64,000 nt of DNA, taken from positions 992,001-1,056,000 of the forward strand of contig NZ_LR738724.1 of assembly GCF_902702775.1 (NCBI RefSeq), in the 5' to 3' direction. Of this stretch, positions 44,640 through 54,443 are shown piece after piece. The translations under genes were made by a program, and so were the position numbers. The notes under the pieces are model-generated. The model worked only from the letters and a program-made list of their open reading frames with translations, did not search any database and was not told the DNA's origin. Position 1 is the first letter of the stretch; every line of letters begins with the position of its first letter. Source of the DNA: Streptococcus suis. Lineage in GTDB: Bacteria > Bacillota > Bacilli > Lactobacillales > Streptococcaceae.

Positions 44640-46610
44640 ATGTTTTACCTCAAACTTGCTGGGCAAAATATCCGAAAATCTATGGGTGTCTTTGCTCCTT
44701 TTGTTTTAGCCAGTCTGGTCCTCTTTACCTTGATTTGTTCCATGTTCTTGCTCATGCTCAGTCCAGTTATGCAAACCATGGGAACTGGGGCGGTCTCTAT
44801 TGGGCTGGGTGTCGTTGTATTGACCATTTTCTCGCTGATTATGGAAATATACAGCTTTAATTTCCTCATGCAACAACGGACTAGAGAGTTCGGGCTTTAC
44901 AATATGCTAGGGATGAACAAGAAGAAGGTGGCCTTGGTTGCCAGCATTGAGTTGTTTTTCATCTTCCTCTTGGTTATTGTGCTAGGTTCTGCATTAGCAG
45001 GTGTATTTTCAAATGTTCTCTACTTGATTTTTGTGAATTTGACCAATTATAGTGACTTACACTTTAGTATTTCACCTCTGGCATTTGCCATGACCGCCTT
45101 TCTCTTTGCAGGCATCTTCTTCATCTTGGAATTACTGGCCATTCGGACTATTGGCAAGACCAGTCCGCTGATTTTGTTCCGAGCTAGTGAAAAGGGTGAG
45201 AAGGAGCCACGTGGGAATCTCCTCTTGGCTGCTCTCGGTGTCCTTAGCCTAGGTGTTGGATACTACCTGTCACTTTCGTCTCAATCGGCAGGTCTGGCTG
45301 TTATCTATCGTTTCTTTATCGCTGTGCTCTTTGTCATTGCGGGGACCTACTTGTTCTATATCAGTTTTATGACTTGGTATTTAAAGGCTCGGCGGAAAAA
45401 CAAAGGCTATTTTTACACGCCAGAACATTTCATTACTACATCGCAGATGATTTTTCGGATGAAGCAACACGCAACAGGTTTGGCCAATATCACATTGCTT
45501 GCGGTCATGGCCTTTGTGACCATTGCGACAACGACATCCCTCTATACAGGTATGGCAAATATGACCAGTGGACTTTATCCAAAGGAAACATCTATTACCT
45601 ATCCTGTTGCGGATAGAAGTCAAGGTGAAGCAGCCTATCAGCAATCGGTGCTCAGCCATTTTCCAGAAAAAGCGGAAGATAGCCTGACCTATCTGACCTA
45701 CCAAGCTGGTCTGGTCTATGATGGTGGGAAAGAGATTGTCGTTAGTCCAGAGATTATTGCCAATCCAGACTTTAGCAAGATGGCCTTTACCTACTTCATC
45801 ACCCAAGATGATTTCAGGAAGTTGGGCAATGACTTGCCAGAGCTGGCTGCCAATCAAGTTGCCTTTATGCGTCCGAGTGAAAAGCCTTCGCTAGAGAAAG
45901 TCACTTTGGGTGATAGTAGCTTTGAGAATGTAGCCAATCTTGATACAGCTATTTTCCCAGACATCACCAATACGCTCAATGCTGCTGTCATGGTGGTTAG
46001 TGATGATAGTGTTTTACAAACCATTCGTAGCTTCTATGAATCCAACAATCCGAAAGGGTATCAGGTTAGTCTGGACTACCGTGTCTTTACCGACATGACC
46101 AAGGAGGAAGTGGCCACTCTTGGTGAGCAGGCAGGCGATGCCTATAATATCAGTGATGCTAATGGAGAATCTTTAGGATACGTCATGCAGAAAACAGACT
46201 TTACCAATATGATCATGGGCTTCACAGGTGGTTTCCTCTTTACAGGCTTCTTGTTGGGCATTAGTTTCTTGCTGGGTGCAGCCTTGATTATCTACTACAA
46301 ACAGTATTCAGAAGGGCATGAGGACAAGAAATCCTACAAGATTTTACAGGAAGTTGGGATGAGCCAGCAGGCTGTCAAGAAAACCATCAACTCTCAAACG
46401 CTTTTGGTCTTCTTTATGCCACTGGCTATGGCGACCCTTCACTTTGTCGTCGCCCTTGTTATGCTCAAACAAATGCTGATGATGTTTGGTGTGGTTTCTT
46501 CCAGCATGATTTACACGGTTAGTGGTATTACATTGCTTGCAGTTGCCCTGATTTACTTTGTCATTTACAAATGGACCAGCCGAACCTATTATCGCATTAT
46601 TGAACGATAA
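44640..46610 (+). CDS. BceB-type ABC permease
   Basis: The 656-residue permease has ten predicted membrane helices and FtsX domains at both ends. A large extracellular domain lies between helices 7 and 8 (about residues 310-525). This is the BceB layout, in which the loop recognises the peptide-lipid complex and also signals to the partner histidine kinase found downstream. ATPase and permease are coupled. Confidence 0.9.
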   Translation: MFYLKLAGQNIRKSMGVFAPFVLASLVLFTLICSMFLLMLSPVMQTMGTGAVSIGLGVVVLTIFSLIMEIYSFNFLMQQRTREFGLYNMLGMNKKKVALVASIELFFIFLLVIVLGSALAGVFSNVLYLIFVNLTNYSDLHFSISPLAFAMTAFLFAGIFFILELLAIRTIGKTSPLILFRASEKGEKEPRGNLLLAALGVLSLGVGYYLSLSSQSAGLAVIYRFFIAVLFVIAGTYLFYISFMTWYLKARRKNKGYFYTPEHFITTSQMIFRMKQHATGLANITLLAVMAFVTIATTTSLYTGMANMTSGLYPKETSITYPVADRSQGEAAYQQSVLSHFPEKAEDSLTYLTYQAGLVYDGGKEIVVSPEIIANPDFSKMAFTYFITQDDFRKLGNDLPELAANQVAFMRPSEKPSLEKVTLGDSSFENVANLDTAIFPDITNTLNAAVMVVSDDSVLQTIRSFYESNNPKGYQVSLDYRVFTDMTKEEVATLGEQAGDAYNISDANGESLGYVMQKTDFTNMIMGFTGGFLFTGFLLGISFLLGAALIIYYKQYSEGHEDKKSYKILQEVGMSQQAVKKTINSQTLLVFFMPLAMATLHFVVALVMLKQMLMMFGVVSSSMIYTVSGITLLAVALIYFVIYKWTSRTYYRIIER

Positions 46611-46611
46611 C

Positions 46612-46645
46612 AGAAGTCTCGCTTATGCGGGATTTCTTGCTTTTC
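46612..46645 (+). terminator. Terminator after the permease gene
   Basis: AGAAGTCTCGC pairs with GCGGGATTTCT with few mismatches and is followed by TGCTTTTC. Confidence 0.65.
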
Positions 46646-46674
46646 TTAGGAAATGGTGTTACAATGGTAATACC
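46637..46674 (+). promoter_or_regulatory. relBE promoter and palindrome
   Basis: TTGCTT (46637-46642), 17 bases and TACAAT (46660-46665), with an extended TG. The imperfect palindrome GGTGTTACAATGGTAATACC (46655-46674) covers the -10 box and is a likely antitoxin operator. Confidence 0.6.
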
Positions 46675-46700
46675 AATGGAATACTAGAAGAGGTGAGAAA

Positions 46701-46940
46701 ATGGCAGCTATTACATTGAAAGTTTCTGAGCAGGACAAGCTTTTTATGCAGGCTATGGCAAAGTTTGAAGGCGTGAGTTTGTCAGAACTCATTCGGACTA
46801 AAACCCTTGAAGCCCTTGAAGATGAGTATGATGCGCGTGTGGCAGATATAGCCTGGGCAGAATACCAAGAAGACTTGGCGAATGGAATTGAGCCGATAAC
46901 ATTAGAACAAATGGCTGAGGAGTTGGGCATTGAGTTATAA
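46701..46940 (+). CDS. RelB-like antitoxin (DUF6290/RHH)
   Basis: The 79-residue protein has a ribbon-helix-helix N-terminus (AITLKVSEQDKLFMQAMAKF, then GVSLSELIRTKTLEAL) and an acidic toxin-binding tail. It overlaps the toxin gene by 11 bases. Autorepression by the palindrome upstream is expected for the family. Confidence 0.82.
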   Translation: MAAITLKVSEQDKLFMQAMAKFEGVSLSELIRTKTLEALEDEYDARVADIAWAEYQEDLANGIEPITLEQMAEELGIEL

Positions 46941-47196
46941 GGTTATTTTGTCTGTTAAGGCTCAAAAACAAATTCGAAAGATGGATAAAACTGCTGCAAG
47001 TTTGATTTTGCGGTATCTTTACAAGCATATTGATGGGTGCGACAACCCCAGACAATACGGACAAGCCTTAACTGCCAATCGTTCTGGCCAATGGCGGTAC
47101 CGTATCGGCAATTATAGGGTCATCGTCAGCATTGAAGATGATAAATTGATTATAACTGCCCTTGAAGTCGGGCATCGAAAAGAAGTATATAAATAA
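46930..47196 (+). CDS. RelE-family toxin
   Basis: The 88-residue protein has the RelE fold signature: SVKAQKQIRKMDK, then GQWRYRIGNYRVIVSIEDD and the end GHRKEVYK. RelE toxins cleave mRNA on the ribosome; the basic and aromatic residues needed (R in WRYRIGNYR, terminal HRKEVY) are present. It lies within the Bce-type module, between the transporter and its two-component genes. Confidence 0.85.
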   Translation: MSYKVILSVKAQKQIRKMDKTAASLILRYLYKHIDGCDNPRQYGQALTANRSGQWRYRIGNYRVIVSIEDDKLIITALEVGHRKEVYK

Positions 47197-47223
47197 AAAG
47201 CCAAGACCTGTGTCCTGGCTTTT
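47195..47223 (+). terminator. Terminator after relE
   Basis: AAAAGCCAAGAC pairs with GTCCTGGCTTTT. It ends only a few bases before the response regulator gene. Confidence 0.8.
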
Positions 47224-47228
47224 GCAGA

Positions 47229-47903
47229 ATGAAGAAGATGAAAAAAGAGAAGATTTATATTGTTGAAGATGATGAGATGATTGTCCAGCTCTTGAAGCAA
47301 CACTTGGGAAAATCTTATCAAGTGGAAAGTGTGCAGAATTTCAGGGCTGTCAGTCAGGAAGTTGCTGAAATCAAACCAGACTTGGTGCTGATGGACATTA
47401 GCCTGCCTTATTACAACGGCTTTTATTGGACGACAGAAATCCGTAAAACCATGACCATGCCCATTATCTTTATCTCTTCTAGCGATGATGAGATGAATGC
47501 GGTCATGGCCATGAACATGGGTGGTGATGATTTTGTTTCCAAGCCTTTTTCACTGGGAATTTTGGATGCCAAAATCGGAGCCTTCCTGCGTCGGGTTAAT
47601 CAATTCAGCAAATCAACTGATTTGTCAATTGACCAGTTCCAACTTAGTTTAGACGGGCGATTTTCAAACGAATTGGAACAGGTTCAATTGTCTCCTACGG
47701 AAACCAAGATTTTGTCCGCCTTACTAGAAAGACAAGGGCAGATTGTCAGCAAGGATGAACTCTTGGAAAAACTCTGGGAAAATGAAGAATTTATCGACCA
47801 GAATACCCTCAATGTCAACATGACTAGATTGCGTAAGAAGGTGAGCGAAGTGGGATTTGACCGTATCCATACTGTTCGTGGCGTGGGGTACCTGGTCAAA
47901 TGA
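47229..47903 (+). CDS. BceR-type response regulator
   Basis: The 224-residue OmpR-family regulator has the phospho-acceptor in LVLMDISLPYYNG, KPF lysine in FVSKPFS and a C-terminal winged helix ending TVRGVGYLVK. ATG at 47229 or the in-frame ATG at 47238 could start it. The latter has GAAGAAG in front and avoids the terminator stem. It pairs with the kinase that overlaps its stop and should control the transporter genes upstream. Confidence 0.87.
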   Translation: MKKMKKEKIYIVEDDEMIVQLLKQHLGKSYQVESVQNFRAVSQEVAEIKPDLVLMDISLPYYNGFYWTTEIRKTMTMPIIFISSSDDEMNAVMAMNMGGDDFVSKPFSLGILDAKIGAFLRRVNQFSKSTDLSIDQFQLSLDGRFSNELEQVQLSPTETKILSALLERQGQIVSKDELLEKLWENEEFIDQNTLNVNMTRLRKKVSEVGFDRIHTVRGVGYLVK

Positions 47904-48841
47904 TGGCAAAATTTATCCGAGAATACCGTAGTTTTTATTTCGCCTATCTGGTCTTGTCTGGCAGTTTTATCTTGCTATTCTATCTTTACCAACTACCCAC
48001 CGAATTCCTGCAAAACGCTCTGCTATTGTCCCTAACCCTCTTAATCCTTCTGACTGTGGGACTTTACTGGAAGTTTCGCAACCGCATGAGAGCCTTGGAA
48101 GACTATGTTCATGAAGAAGCTCTGCCCCTGCTTAATAAGCCTGTGGACCTTGCCTATCTCAACTTGATTGAAGCGGAGAAGGAGGCGACGCGGGAGCAGC
48201 TCTTGGATTATAAGTCGCGGGAAGAGGACCTGCAAGCCATGGTAAAAATGTGGTCCCACCAGATGAAAGTGCCTCTGGCTGCCCTGTCTTTGATGAGCCA
48301 GACCGATAATCTCAACCAGCAGGATGTCAATCACCAGCTCTTACGCTTGGACAATTATATGGCAAATCTCCTCAATTACCTCAAACTGACCAACCATGCC
48401 AGCGATTTTCGCTTTGAACAGGTGGAAGTAAGAGAAGTAGTGGTAGATTTGGTCAAAAAATACCGCAATCAGTTCTTGCAAAAAGACATTTCAGTGACCA
48501 TCGATGGAAATTGGTTACTGAAGACCGACAGAAAGTGGCTCAGTTTTGCCCTGTCACAGATCATCGACAACGCCCTCAAGTACAATAAGACTGGTGGTAG
48601 GGTGGCCATTGAATTGAATGAGGGAATTTCCATTTCCGATACGGGAATTGGGATTCTGGCAGAAGACATTCCACGCCTGTTTGACGAAGGTTTTACAGGT
48701 TTTAATGGCCGTGAACACCAAAAAGCGACAGGTTTTGGCTTGTATCTGACCAAGCGGGTCTTGAATCAGTTGGAACTAGCTATTTCCGTGGAAAGTCAAC
48801 TGGAAGTTGGTACAACTGTAAGCATCACTAAAGTACAGTAA
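47903..48841 (+). CDS. BceS-type intramembrane-sensing histidine kinase
   Basis: A kinase of about 312 residues with two membrane helices (about 13-32 and 38-57) and almost no extracellular loop, typical of kinases that sense through a BceAB transporter. The H box is MWSHQMKVPLAALS, the N box IIDNALKYN, G1 ISDTGIGI and G2 GFGLYLTKR. ATG at 47903 overlaps the regulator's TGA; 47900 is an alternative. Confidence 0.87.
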   Translation: MAKFIREYRSFYFAYLVLSGSFILLFYLYQLPTEFLQNALLLSLTLLILLTVGLYWKFRNRMRALEDYVHEEALPLLNKPVDLAYLNLIEAEKEATREQLLDYKSREEDLQAMVKMWSHQMKVPLAALSLMSQTDNLNQQDVNHQLLRLDNYMANLLNYLKLTNHASDFRFEQVEVREVVVDLVKKYRNQFLQKDISVTIDGNWLLKTDRKWLSFALSQIIDNALKYNKTGGRVAIELNEGISISDTGIGILAEDIPRLFDEGFTGFNGREHQKATGFGLYLTKRVLNQLELAISVESQLEVGTTVSITKVQ

Positions 48842-48859
48842 AAGCTGTGCTTTTTCATT

Positions 48860-48888
48860 TTGAAACCGCTTTGAAAATATGATATACT
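48860..48888 (+). promoter_or_regulatory. Promoter of the phosphohexomutase gene
   Basis: TTGAAA (48860-48865), 17 bases and TATACT (48883-48888). A weak hairpin at 48831-48856 may end the kinase transcript. Confidence 0.75.
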
Positions 48889-48915
48889 AAATTTAGTTTG
48901 AATTAGGAGGTTACT

Positions 48916-50424
48916 ATGTCCCACCATCACGTACTACAAAACGGATCGGATATCCGCGGGATTGCTATCGCTACAGACGAATATGCTGTCAATCTCACAC
49001 CACAAGCCACCAAGGAAGTGGTTCGCGGACTGATTCATTGGCTAACTCAGAAGCCAGAACTGGCGCAGGCCTATCAAAAAGGGCAGTTGACCATCGGTAT
49101 CGGTCGAGATAGCCGCCTCAGCGGTCCAGATTTGGTTTCAGCCTTTACAGAAGAAGCCGTTCGTCTGGGGGTTCAGCTGATTGACTTTGGCATGGCCACC
49201 ACGCCAGCCCTCTTCATGAGCACCCAGTATCCGCAGTTCAAGTGCCACGCTGGTGTCATGATTACCGCCAGCCACCTGCCTTATTACTTCAACGGCATTA
49301 AGATTTTTTCGGAAAATGGCGGAGCGGAGCACGAAGATATTGACTTCATCCTCTCGCATAGTGAAGACTTGCCAGCTTCTTCCCTTGGAAGTGTTACCAG
49401 TGCAGACCTGATTACGCCTTATGCCCAAGACTTGGTTGGTAAAATTCGTACCGCCTGTGGTGGGCAAGAAAAACCACTGATAGGTCTTAATATTATCGTC
49501 GATGCTGGAAATGGTGCAGGCGGATTTTTTGCTGAGAAAGTTTTAGCAGAATTGGGAGCAGATACCACAGGCTCACAATTCCTAGATCCCGACGGAAACT
49601 TTCCAAACCATGTTCCAAACCCAGATAACAAGGAAGCGATGGAAAGCATTCGCCAGGCCGTCTTGAAGCAAGGGGCAGATCTAGGCATTATCTTTGATAC
49701 CGACGTTGACCGTGCCGCCCTGGTCACCAAGTCAGGAGAAATTCTCAATCGCAACAACCTGATTGCCGTTCTCAGCCAGATTGTCCTAGCTGAACATCCA
49801 GGAACCAGCATTGTGACCAATTCCCCAACAACTGAACACCTTAAAGTCTTTATAGAAAGCCTGGGCGGCAAACAAATTCGCTATATTTCAGGCTATCGCA
49901 ACGTGATTAACCGTGCTATTTTAGCAAACCAAGAGGGAGTTGATTGCCAGTTGGCTATCGAAACCTCTGGACACGCTGCCTTTAAGGAAAATTACTTTCT
50001 GGATGACGGAACCTATGTGGCGGCTAAGATTCTCATGCTCTTACCAAAACTGCAAGCGGAAGGCAAGTCCTTGGACGACTTGATTGCCCAGCTTAAACAA
50101 CCGCTTGAAACCCAAGAAGTGCGTTTCAAACTAGAAGCGGCAGACTATCGAGCACTGGGTGAACAGGTCATTGCTGACCTCCGCCAAACCAGTCTCGAAG
50201 GCTTTGCTTTTAACCCAGAGAACGAAGAAGGAGTGCGGTTTGACCTGACCGGGCCTTATGGTGATGGCTGGCTCTTGCTCCGAATGAGCCTCCACGAGCC
50301 ACTCTTGGTCTTGCAGGTGGAGAATGACCAGATAGGCTATATTCCTGCCGTTTTACGCACCCTCTCAGCCTTTTTGGACCAGTACCCAGCAGTCAATCAG
50401 AAAAAATTGAAAGAATTGATTTAA
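48916..50424 (+). CDS. Phosphoglucomutase/phosphomannomutase-family enzyme
   Basis: A 502-residue alpha-D-phosphohexomutase. The catalytic serine loop is ITASHLPYYFNGIK (the usual form is TASHNP), the metal-binding loop DTDVDRAA (DGDxDR-like), and the sugar-binding loop ETSGHAAF (usually EXSGE/H). Four-domain length is normal. The variant loops leave the preferred sugar uncertain. It appears monocistronic. Confidence 0.85.
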   Translation: MSHHHVLQNGSDIRGIAIATDEYAVNLTPQATKEVVRGLIHWLTQKPELAQAYQKGQLTIGIGRDSRLSGPDLVSAFTEEAVRLGVQLIDFGMATTPALFMSTQYPQFKCHAGVMITASHLPYYFNGIKIFSENGGAEHEDIDFILSHSEDLPASSLGSVTSADLITPYAQDLVGKIRTACGGQEKPLIGLNIIVDAGNGAGGFFAEKVLAELGADTTGSQFLDPDGNFPNHVPNPDNKEAMESIRQAVLKQGADLGIIFDTDVDRAALVTKSGEILNRNNLIAVLSQIVLAEHPGTSIVTNSPTTEHLKVFIESLGGKQIRYISGYRNVINRAILANQEGVDCQLAIETSGHAAFKENYFLDDGTYVAAKILMLLPKLQAEGKSLDDLIAQLKQPLETQEVRFKLEAADYRALGEQVIADLRQTSLEGFAFNPENEEGVRFDLTGPYGDGWLLLRMSLHEPLLVLQVENDQIGYIPAVLRTLSAFLDQYPAVNQKKLKELI

Positions 50425-50429
50425 TGGAA

Positions 50430-50457
50430 AAAGGAGTAAGTTTGAGCTTACTCCTTT
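50430..50457. terminator. Bidirectional terminator between mutase and xerS
   Basis: AAAGGAGTAAG pairs perfectly with CTTACTCCTTT and the flanks are A-rich and T-rich. It can serve both convergent genes. Confidence 0.85.
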
Positions 50458-50487
50458 GTTGGTTTACATAATTAAATTTACGCAACA

Positions 50488-51558
50488 TCACAACTGATCA
50501 AGAGCATTTTTCTGCTCATCGTTGACGATATGAGTGTAGAGGTCGGTGACCTGGGTATTGGCGTGTCCTAGCTGATGACTGACCAGAACTTGCGACTTGG
50601 TGGCGTCGTAGAGCCGTGTTGCCAGCGTGTGACGGAGTTTGTGGGGTGTCACACGTATCTTGAAGTCCGCAGAATATTTGGCAACCATTTTTTCGATAGA
50701 AGAAGCGTCGATACGATTGGGCAGACCACGGTATTCAGATAGGAAGAAGGCTGTATCCGTTTTTTCCGCCTTGTAGCGTTGCTGACGGATGCTCATATAG
50801 GCTTCCAGATAGGGCTTAGCAAAACCAGCCACATTGACCGAGTCCCGTTTACCACCCTTACGCGTCACCTCGATGATCATCATATTGAGGTTTACATCTC
50901 GAAGGTCCAAATTCACCGCCTCTGACAGACGGACGCCAGAAGCCAAGAGAAGTGCCAGAATCGCCAAATCCCGCTCCTTATTTTTCTGGAAGGATGAGAG
51001 GGCACGTTTGGATAACTTTCCCTGGTATTCTTTATCAACATAGTCCAAGAACTCCATCGTTTCATCGCCCAAAAAGAGCTTTTGCTTGATGTTCTCCGCC
51101 CGAGCCGCCAAGGTTTCCTTCTTCTTCTTGGTGGACACCTTCTTCATGACATTGCGGTAGAAGTAGGGCTCGCCCTGCTCATTTTCCACTTCTTCGGTTA
51201 AATACTTGAAGAGACTAGAAAGGGCCGAGAGAGTACGGTTAATGGTGGTCTGCGACACACCATTCTGCGTGGTATTGGCGTTCAGCAAGGGACGCTCCCG
51301 CAGATATAGAATAAAGGCCTCCATATCTTTCTTGGTCAGATGTTCCAGAACATCCAGCGGAATGTCAGCAATCCGTTCAACAGCGACTAAATCTGAATCC
51401 TGTAACCACTCAAAAAAACGACGGTATTCTTTCAAGTATTCATATAAGGTAGTAAAACTGTAAGGCACAGACAACTTGGACTGATAATATTCCAAGACAT
51501 ACCAAGGCATGATTTCTTTCAGCTGATCAATTTTTTCCAATAATAACTCGCGTCTCAT
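50488..51558 (-). CDS. xerS: Tyrosine recombinase XerS
   Basis: The 356-residue chromosome-dimer recombinase of streptococci. Catalytic residues are R in [13 protein letters not shown] in TRKGGKRD, H-x-x-R in [14 protein letters not shown] in HQLGHANTQ and the nucleophile Y in DLYTHIV. The second of two adjacent ATG codons gives the conserved start [11 protein letters not shown]. Unlike XerCD it acts alone. Its dif site lies just upstream at 51611-51641. Confidence 0.96.
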   Translation of the reverse strand: MRRELLLEKIDQLKEIMPWYVLEYYQSKLSVPYSFTTLYEYLKEYRRFFEWLQDSDLVAVERIADIPLDVLEHLTKKDMEAFILYLRERPLLNANTTQNGVSQTTINRTLSALSSLFKYLTEEVENEQGEPYFYRNVMKKVSTKKKKETLAARAENIKQKLFLGDETMEFLDYVDKEYQGKLSKRALSSFQKNKERDLAILALLLASGVRLSEAVNLDLRDVNLNMMIIEVTRKGGKRDSVNVAGFAKPYLEAYMSIRQQRYKAEKTDTAFFLSEYRGLPNRIDASSIEKMVAKYSADFKIRVTPHKLRHTLATRLYDATKSQVLVSHQLGHANTQVTDLYTHIVNDEQKNALDQL

Positions 51559-51610
51559 CATTTTCTCCTGATTTTATCTATATGAGTAGTATAGCATAAA
51601 CTTGTATAAG

Positions 51611-51641
51611 TTTCAAGAAAATTATAGTTTTTCGGAAAGAT
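51611..51641 (-). other. difSL: difSL chromosome dimer resolution site
   Basis: A 31-bp sequence 53 bases upstream of xerS. On the minus strand it reads ATCTTTCCGAAAAACTATAA and then TTTTCTTGAAA, matching the streptococcal/lactococcal difSL site. The arms flank the central region where XerS exchanges strands. It marks the replication terminus region. Confidence 0.92.
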
Positions 51642-52179
51642 GTACATAGGGATATTGTAGCTATAACCAAAAAATTTCTAGAATAACTGGAAATCAGCAA
51701 AAAACGTGCTTTATGTTTCTATCTCGGTATTATCATGGGGTTAGACTATGTTAAGTCGATTGTTCATAAATTTTTAGTTTTTTCTTTTCACGTTTTATTT
51801 GTATAATTCTACCGTATACATCCATAGTATATCGATGCTCTGGATTCGTTTGACATACCCACCAAGTTTTTTTAGTATTTTAATGATTTTATATAGTTAT
51901 AGATTATTTAAATAAGCCCATTCTGTTCGTAATTCATCCTAGATATTTTAGTTGACTATACTCCTCAATCTCTTTGTTTTCAGCTGTCAACAGCCCAGTT
52001 TGAATATCTTGGGAACGATTTCGAAGAATGAAACTCTCAGCGTTAAGAGTTTTGTTGGTTATGATTGCGATGACTTGAAAATTCTCATCCTTATAATATA
52101 ATTGTGCAATGTTATTTGTGCTTTTTATAAATGTTTTTATTTCTCATTTTTCGGATAAGATTCTCCAAATAATGAATTA
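51642..52179 (-). pseudogene. Gap with a C-terminal gene fragment
   Basis: Mostly AT-rich non-coding DNA. On the minus strand from about 52142 to 51934 there is an open frame of about 69 codons without a start (ENFQVIAIITNKTLNAESFI, then LRNRSQDIQTGLLTAENKEI and a stop). It reads like a real protein end but I do not recognise the family. Confidence 0.45.
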
Positions 52180-52234
52180 CAATACAAAAAACATTAGTAA
52201 CGGAAGTGTGTCATTACTAATGTTTTTTGTATTG
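52180..52234. terminator. Strong terminator, 21-bp perfect stem
   Basis: The arms 52180-52200 and 52214-52234 are exact inverted copies with a 13-base loop. The A and T runs lie inside the stem. It ends the minus-strand repeat-protein gene. Confidence 0.85.
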
Positions 52235-52243
52235 TAGTAAAGG

Positions 52244-53105
52244 CTATTCTGCATACCAGCCTATTCCTTCATAATTCCATCCAATACTATCCAAATAGTC
52301 AGCTTCCCCTTTTGAAGTCGTATAATGATGACTTCCTGCTCCAAGTGCATTAGGATTATAGAGGCGATAAACTGGAATTGTACCGCCAGACTGCCAGCCA
52401 ATATTTTCTGAACGCCACCCAAGCGTTACTAGAATATCATGTTCCCCTTTTGAAGTCGTATAATGATGATCTCCGTTATTTGGATTATAAAGACGATATA
52501 CCGGCTCACCAACTACAGGGGCATTCCATCCAATTCCTTCAAAATGCCATCCAACTGCTGATAGATAATTCTTCTCTCCGAGAGCAGCGGTATAAAAATG
52601 TTCGCCAGAATTAGGATTATAAAGACGATACATAGCATTCGTAGTGTTAGATACTGTTACTGTAACGGGTTCCATATAAATCTCTTGAATTCTCCAATTG
52701 GTACTTAGTCCTAATTGTTTCAATTCATTACTAAATTTAGGATTCTTGCTAGGATCAGAAACGCCAAATTTTATTATAGCTTTTCCTGACTTAAGCGCTA
52801 TCCATTCGCCATTCTCATTAAAATTCAATACACTCGGATCGGAACTCTCTAATGTAAAAGAGTACTGTGTTTTTGCTAAATAATGCTCCATTGGACGTTT
52901 TACCTGTCCAACTTGACCTACAGTCAACTCTAGAGGTAATCCTACATATTCATATCCCGTAAAAGTTGCGACAAATTCTAATGCACTATCAAGATTGATT
53001 TACCGCATAAACACTACTAACCGTCTCTTCAGCACTAATAGAAACCGAACGGATCGCCAATAAACATAAAGCTGCTGTTACCAAACCTAAAAAAATTTTT
53101 TTCAT
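52244..53105 (-). pseudogene. Secreted Ig-like/DUF5648-repeat protein, frameshifted
   Basis: A good start (ATG at 53105 with GGAGG before it) gives a signal peptide (MKKIFLGLVTAALCLLAIRS, then VSISAEETVSS), but the frame stops at 52989. The rest is open in another frame: an Ig-like (BIG2) domain (TVGQVGQVKRP, NENGEWIALKSGKAIIKF) and three tandem DUF5648 repeats (for example YRLYNPNSGEHFYTAALGEK). A small deletion or insertion near 52990 broke the gene. DUF5648 repeats are found in secreted surface proteins and the ligand is unknown. Confidence 0.75.
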
Positions 53106-53120
53106 AATACTTCCTCCAAC

Positions 53121-53906
53121 CTATTTAGTTTTAAATGCAACACCTTCATACCCCCAACCAACAGCAATAAGGTGATTTCTTTCTAAATAATTGACTGTAT
53201 AAAAGTGTTCACCTGTATTTGGATTATAGAGTCGAAAAACTTCTAGGTTATCACCTGAGTAGAAAGCAATGTTCTCGTATTTCCACCCTATCGCCACAAG
53301 AGAATCTTTTTCAGCGGTGTTTGTCGTGTAAAAATGATGACCATTATTTGGATTATAGAGACGGTGAACAGGAACATTATTCCCTGCTTCCCAAGCAATT
53401 CCTTCATCTTTCCATCCCAAACTTACTAAATGATTTTTCTCACCAAGACTACTTGTATAATGATGCCATCCAGAATCAGGGTTGTATACCCGATAGACCG
53501 CGCCTGAAGTTGAATTGACTGTTTCTATAAGTTGTTGAACATCTGGTGTAATAAGTCTTGCTATATTATGCTGTTCAGTCTGGTTCCCTGCATAATGTAT
53601 TGCAATAATTTGATTAGCTTCGTTTAGAATTGGACTACCACTCTGTCCACCAGATGTGTCTAAATTATAAGTGATAGTTGAACCAGATGAACTTATGATT
53701 TTTCCTTCAGATAAATACATTCCCATTCTATCACCTGGATAACCAATGGTCTTAATATACTGTCCAACATTAGCTTGCTGAACTGCTAATCCTAGATATC
53801 CTGTCTGATTACCAAGCGATGATTGAAGTTTAATAACAGCAATATCTTGTGTACTATCTCCAGTTAAATAGCCACTCAATACTTCCGTAATAATAAGCTC
53901 AACCAA
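53121..53906 (-). pseudogene. Trypsin-like (V8-type) protease with DUF5648 repeats, 5' truncated
   Basis: The open frame encodes the back part of a V8/glutamyl-endopeptidase-like protease: catalytic Asp in QDIAVIKLQ and Ser in SGGQSGSPI, then three DUF5648 repeats. The catalytic His and a signal peptide should come first but are missing. A TAA lies just upstream in the same frame and no ribosome site is present. It is probably not functional. The repeats match those of the neighbouring broken gene. Confidence 0.75.
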
Positions 53907-54443
53907 CCTATTACAGTATTTTTAAACTCTAACATCTTTAATTAAAGTAATCGCTTTCAAGTTTAGTCTATCAATTAAAAAGGTCGTTGTCAAGCAAGCT
54001 ATAAAAATCATGGGACGAACACACAAAGAAAATGCTTGTAACTAGTTTATTGTATAAAAATCCATAAAAATTCTCTCTTTCCAATAAGACTACATTTGCT
54101 GAAATTACAAAATAAAAATATTATTCAAAATAATATCATAGCCACTTTAAATGTATTATCATGTCGATATTCAATTTTGTAGAGCCTCAAAAATAAAAAA
54201 TATTGGCTAATAAGAATTCTAAAAATATCCCATAAAATCTTTACAATAGAATGTACTGAAAAACGTACTTTTGAAAACTCATTATTCACTTGATTTGATT
54301 ACTAGAAATGCATATTTGAATCGTGATTTATTGAAGTAATTATATGGGAGCTGAACCATAAACCCATGTATTGAAAAGAATAAAATAAAGTCTATTTTTA
54401 CAAAAAAAGTTTACACAAAATAAATTATGTAAACTTGTTCCTT
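53907..54443. other. Gap without recognisable genes
   Basis: 537 bases of very AT-rich sequence. I see no open frame with a ribosome site, no clear hairpin terminator and no repeat. It may hold decayed upstream parts of the protease gene. Confidence 0.5.

Noticed and set aside
52244..53906. Choline- or glucan-binding repeats
   Set aside because: The repeat pattern (YRLYNPN.G.H.YT...E...L...GW..EGI.W) fits DUF5648, not the GW..... choline-binding pattern.
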